A model generated the notes under the pieces. That model saw only the letters and a list, made by a program, of their open reading frames with translations, did no database searches and was not told the DNA's origin. From Photobacterium sp. GB-56 (lineage in GTDB: Bacteria; Pseudomonadota; Gammaproteobacteria; Enterobacterales; Vibrionaceae): a DNA stretch of 64,000 nucleotides. Where the stretch lies: positions 1 through 64,000 of the forward strand of contig NZ_PYNW01000002.1 of assembly GCF_003026105.1 (NCBI RefSeq), written 5' to 3'. Below are positions 62,149 to 64,000 of this stretch, one piece after another (the first letter of the stretch is position 1; each line of letters starts with the position of its first letter). Made by a program: the position numbers and the translations under genes.

Positions 62149-64000
62149 TTACATTACACGCATACCTGGCTGTGCACCCTCATGTGGCTCTAGGATCCAA
62201 AGATCTTTACCACCAGGGCCCGCTGCTAGGATCATGCCTTCAGACATGCCGAACTTCATTTTGCGAGGCTTCAGGTTAGCTACCATAACAGTCATTTTGC
62301 CCACTAACTCTTCTGGTGTGTAAGCTGACTTAATACCAGAGAATACTTGGCGCATTTCACCGCCAATATCTAATTGGAATTTAAGCAGTTTGTTTGCCTT
62401 TGGTACTTCTTCACAAGATACAATCTTAGCGATACGCATATCAACTTTAGCAAAATCGTCAAATTCGATTTCAGCTTCAATTGGTTCATCAGCTAAAGGG
62501 CTTGCTGGCTTTGCAGCGGCTTCAGCTGCGGCTTTATCTGCTGCAGCTTCTTCTTTCGATGATTCAACCATTGCTGCAACGTGTGCAGGATCGATACGAT
62601 TAAATAGAGCTTTAAACTTCGTTACTTCGTGAGCTGTTAGCGGCTTGGCAATTGTTTCCCAAGTTAGTGTTTCGTTTAGGAATGCTTCACTACGCTCAGT
62701 CAGTTTTGGCATGACGGGCTTCAGATAAGCCATTAGCACGCGGAATAGGTTGATACCCACAGTACAAATTTCTTGTAACTCTTGGTCTTTACCTTCTTGT
62801 TTCGCAACAACCCAAGGTGCTTTTTCATCAACATATTGGTTTGCTTTATCAGCAAGTGCTGTGATTTCACGAATTGCACGACCGTATTCACGGCTTTCGT
62901 ATAGTTCACCGATACGATCAGCGGCTTCAACGAATTCTGCATATAGCTCAGGTTCAACGAAATTATCAGATAACTTGCCATCGAAACGTTTAGCGATGAA
63001 GCCTGCATTACGAGATGCAAGGTTAACAATCTTGTTTACTACATCACTGTTAACACGCTGTGTGAAGTCTTCTAGATTTAAATCCAGATCATCAATACGG
63101 CTGTTTAGTTTGGCAGCGTAATAGTAGCGTAGACATTCTGGATCTAGGTGTTTTAGGTAAGTGCCGGCTTTGATGAACGTGCCTTTAGACTTAGACATTT
63201 TCGCACCGTTTACTGTTACGTAGCCGTGTACGAATACATTGTTTGGTTTACGGAACCCTGCACCATCTAGCATCGCAGGCCAGAATAGGCTGTGGAAGTA
63301 AACAATGTCTTTACCGATGAAGTGGTATAGTTCTGTTGAGCTATCTTTATTCCAGAACTCATCGAAGTTTAGATCGTCGCGCTTGTCACATAGATTTTTA
63401 AATGAACCCATGTAGCCAATTGGTGCGTCCAGCCATACATAGAAGTATTTGCCGGTCTCACCTGGAATTTCAAAGCCGAAGTAAGGAGCGTCACGAGAAA
63501 TATCCCACTGTTGCAGTCCTGACTCGAACCACTCTTGCATCTTGTTCGAGGTTTCTTCTTGAAGAGCACCAGATTTAGTCCATTCTTTTAACATGCTTTC
63601 AAATTGAGGCAGGTCGAAGAAGAAGTGCTCAGAATCTTTCATGACTGGTGTAGCACCAGAAACGGCTGACTTTGGATTGATTAAATCTGTTGGGCTGTAT
63701 GTTTCACCACAGTTATCGCAGTTGTCACCGTATTGGTCTTCGGCTTTACACTTAGGGCATGTACCTTTTACGAAACGATCAGGGAGGAACATTTCTTTCT
63801 CAGGATCAAAAAGCTGAGAAATAGTACGGCTAGTAATAAAGCCATTGTCTTTTAGCTGGGTATATACAAAAGATGCTAACTCACGGTTTTCTGGTGAGTG
63901 TGTGCTGTGGTAGTTGCTAAAATCAATATCAAAGCCAGCAAAATCAGCTTGGTGCTCTTTGCTCACTTCGGCAATCATTTGCTCAGGTTCCATACCCATC
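62149..64000 (-). CDS. metG: Methionyl-tRNA synthetase, C-terminal part (start lies beyond the window)
   Basis: A class I synthetase. The last 617 or so residues are in the window, out of roughly 690 expected. Visible: the zinc knuckle [53 protein letters not shown], the KMSKS loop [14 protein letters not shown], an anticodon-binding helical domain ([15 protein letters not shown]), an Ala/Glu-rich linker ([19 protein letters not shown]) and the C-terminal dimerisation OB-fold [20 protein letters not shown]. The HIGH motif and Rossmann start are to the right of 64000. It runs leftward and ends at its own terminator. Confidence 0.97.
   Translation of the reverse strand, partial: MGMEPEQMIAEVSKEHQADFAGFDIDFSNYHSTHSPENRELASFVYTQLKDNGFITSRTISQLFDPEKEMFLPDRFVKGTCPKCKAEDQYGDNCDNCGETYSPTDLINPKSAVSGATPVMKDSEHFFFDLPQFESMLKEWTKSGALQEETSNKMQEWFESGLQQWDISRDAPYFGFEIPGETGKYFYVWLDAPIGYMGSFKNLCDKRDDLNFDEFWNKDSSTELYHFIGKDIVYFHSLFWPAMLDGAGFRKPNNVFVHGYVTVNGAKMSKSKGTFIKAGTYLKHLDPECLRYYYAAKLNSRIDDLDLNLEDFTQRVNSDVVNKIVNLASRNAGFIAKRFDGKLSDNFVEPELYAEFVEAADRIGELYESREYGRAIREITALADKANQYVDEKAPWVVAKQEGKDQELQEICTVGINLFRVLMAYLKPVMPKLTERSEAFLNETLTWETIAKPLTAHEVTKFKALFNRIDPAHVAAMVESSKEEAAADKAAAEAAAKPASPLADEPIEAEIEFDDFAKVDMRIAKIVSCEEVPKANKLLKFQLDIGGEMRQVFSGIKSAYTPEELVGKMTVMVANLKPRKMKFGMSEGMILAAGPGGKDLWILEPHEGAQPGMRVM

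Overview
The window looks like chromosome 1 of a Vibrionaceae bacterium, most likely Photobacterium or a close relative. The DNA is AT-rich. The luxO-luxU quorum-sensing pair sits beside uvrB with a divergent Qrr-type small RNA. The housekeeping blocks (rsxABCDGE-nth, moaACDE, oppABCDF, mnmA-hflD-purB, clpSA-infA-bpt-aat-cydCD-trxB, lrp-ftsK-lolA-rarA-serS, metG) are typical of marine gamma-proteobacteria. The species cannot be fixed from sequence reading alone.

Bases 1-9530 are an accessory region. From the left edge, read on the minus strand, there is the 5' part of a group II intron with the N-terminus of its reverse transcriptase. It is inserted just beyond the attC-like end of a small gene. 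Three minus-strand ORFs follow (1064-1573, 1868-2218, 2326-3261), separated by attC-like sequences. In two of them the stop codon lies inside the putative R'' core, as in integron gene cassettes. Two of the three products have PD-(D/E)XK-nuclease-like motifs. A fragment of a helicase C-terminus lies at 3531-3695. The block 3745-9463 is a four-gene minus-strand operon: tyrosine recombinase, tyrosine-recombinase-fold protein, larger tyrosine recombinase, small coiled-coil protein. It has the intA-tfp-intB-srap architecture of Vibrio strand-exchange (SE/Tn6283-like) elements. It ends in a 61-bp inverted repeat that abuts the nth terminator.

Bases 9530-64000 are core genome. The nth gene and the rsx (rnf-type) electron-transport operon run leftward, and RsxC has an expanded 40-residue repeat tail. 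Then come pepE, a 1.1-kb gene-poor gap with DnaA-box-like sites and a nested inverted repeat, uvrB, qrr1 (minus strand, sigma-54 promoter), luxO-luxU, yvcK, a Lon-N-like protein, moaA-C-D-E behind a folded leader, two small ORFs, oppABCDF, a decayed OmpA-family gene, and purB-hflD-mnmA behind a PurR-box-like site. These are followed by rluE, icd, cspD, clpS-clpA, infA, bpt, aat, cydCD, trxB, lrp, ftsK, lolA, rarA, serS, an orphan membrane-anchored helical protein, a dicarboxylate/amino-acid symporter and the 3' part of metG.

Themes that tie genes together: LuxO, LuxU and Qrr1 form a local quorum-sensing relay. ClpS, ClpA, Bpt and Aat are nearly the whole bacterial N-degron pathway. FtsK, LolA, RarA and SerS follow lrp in a conserved order. 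Several starts were moved from the longest ORF on the basis of ribosome-binding sites and family length: pepE, moaA, oppB, oppC, rluE, cspD, ftsK, rarA, rsxE, the tfp-like gene, the symporter and the small Lon-domain protein.
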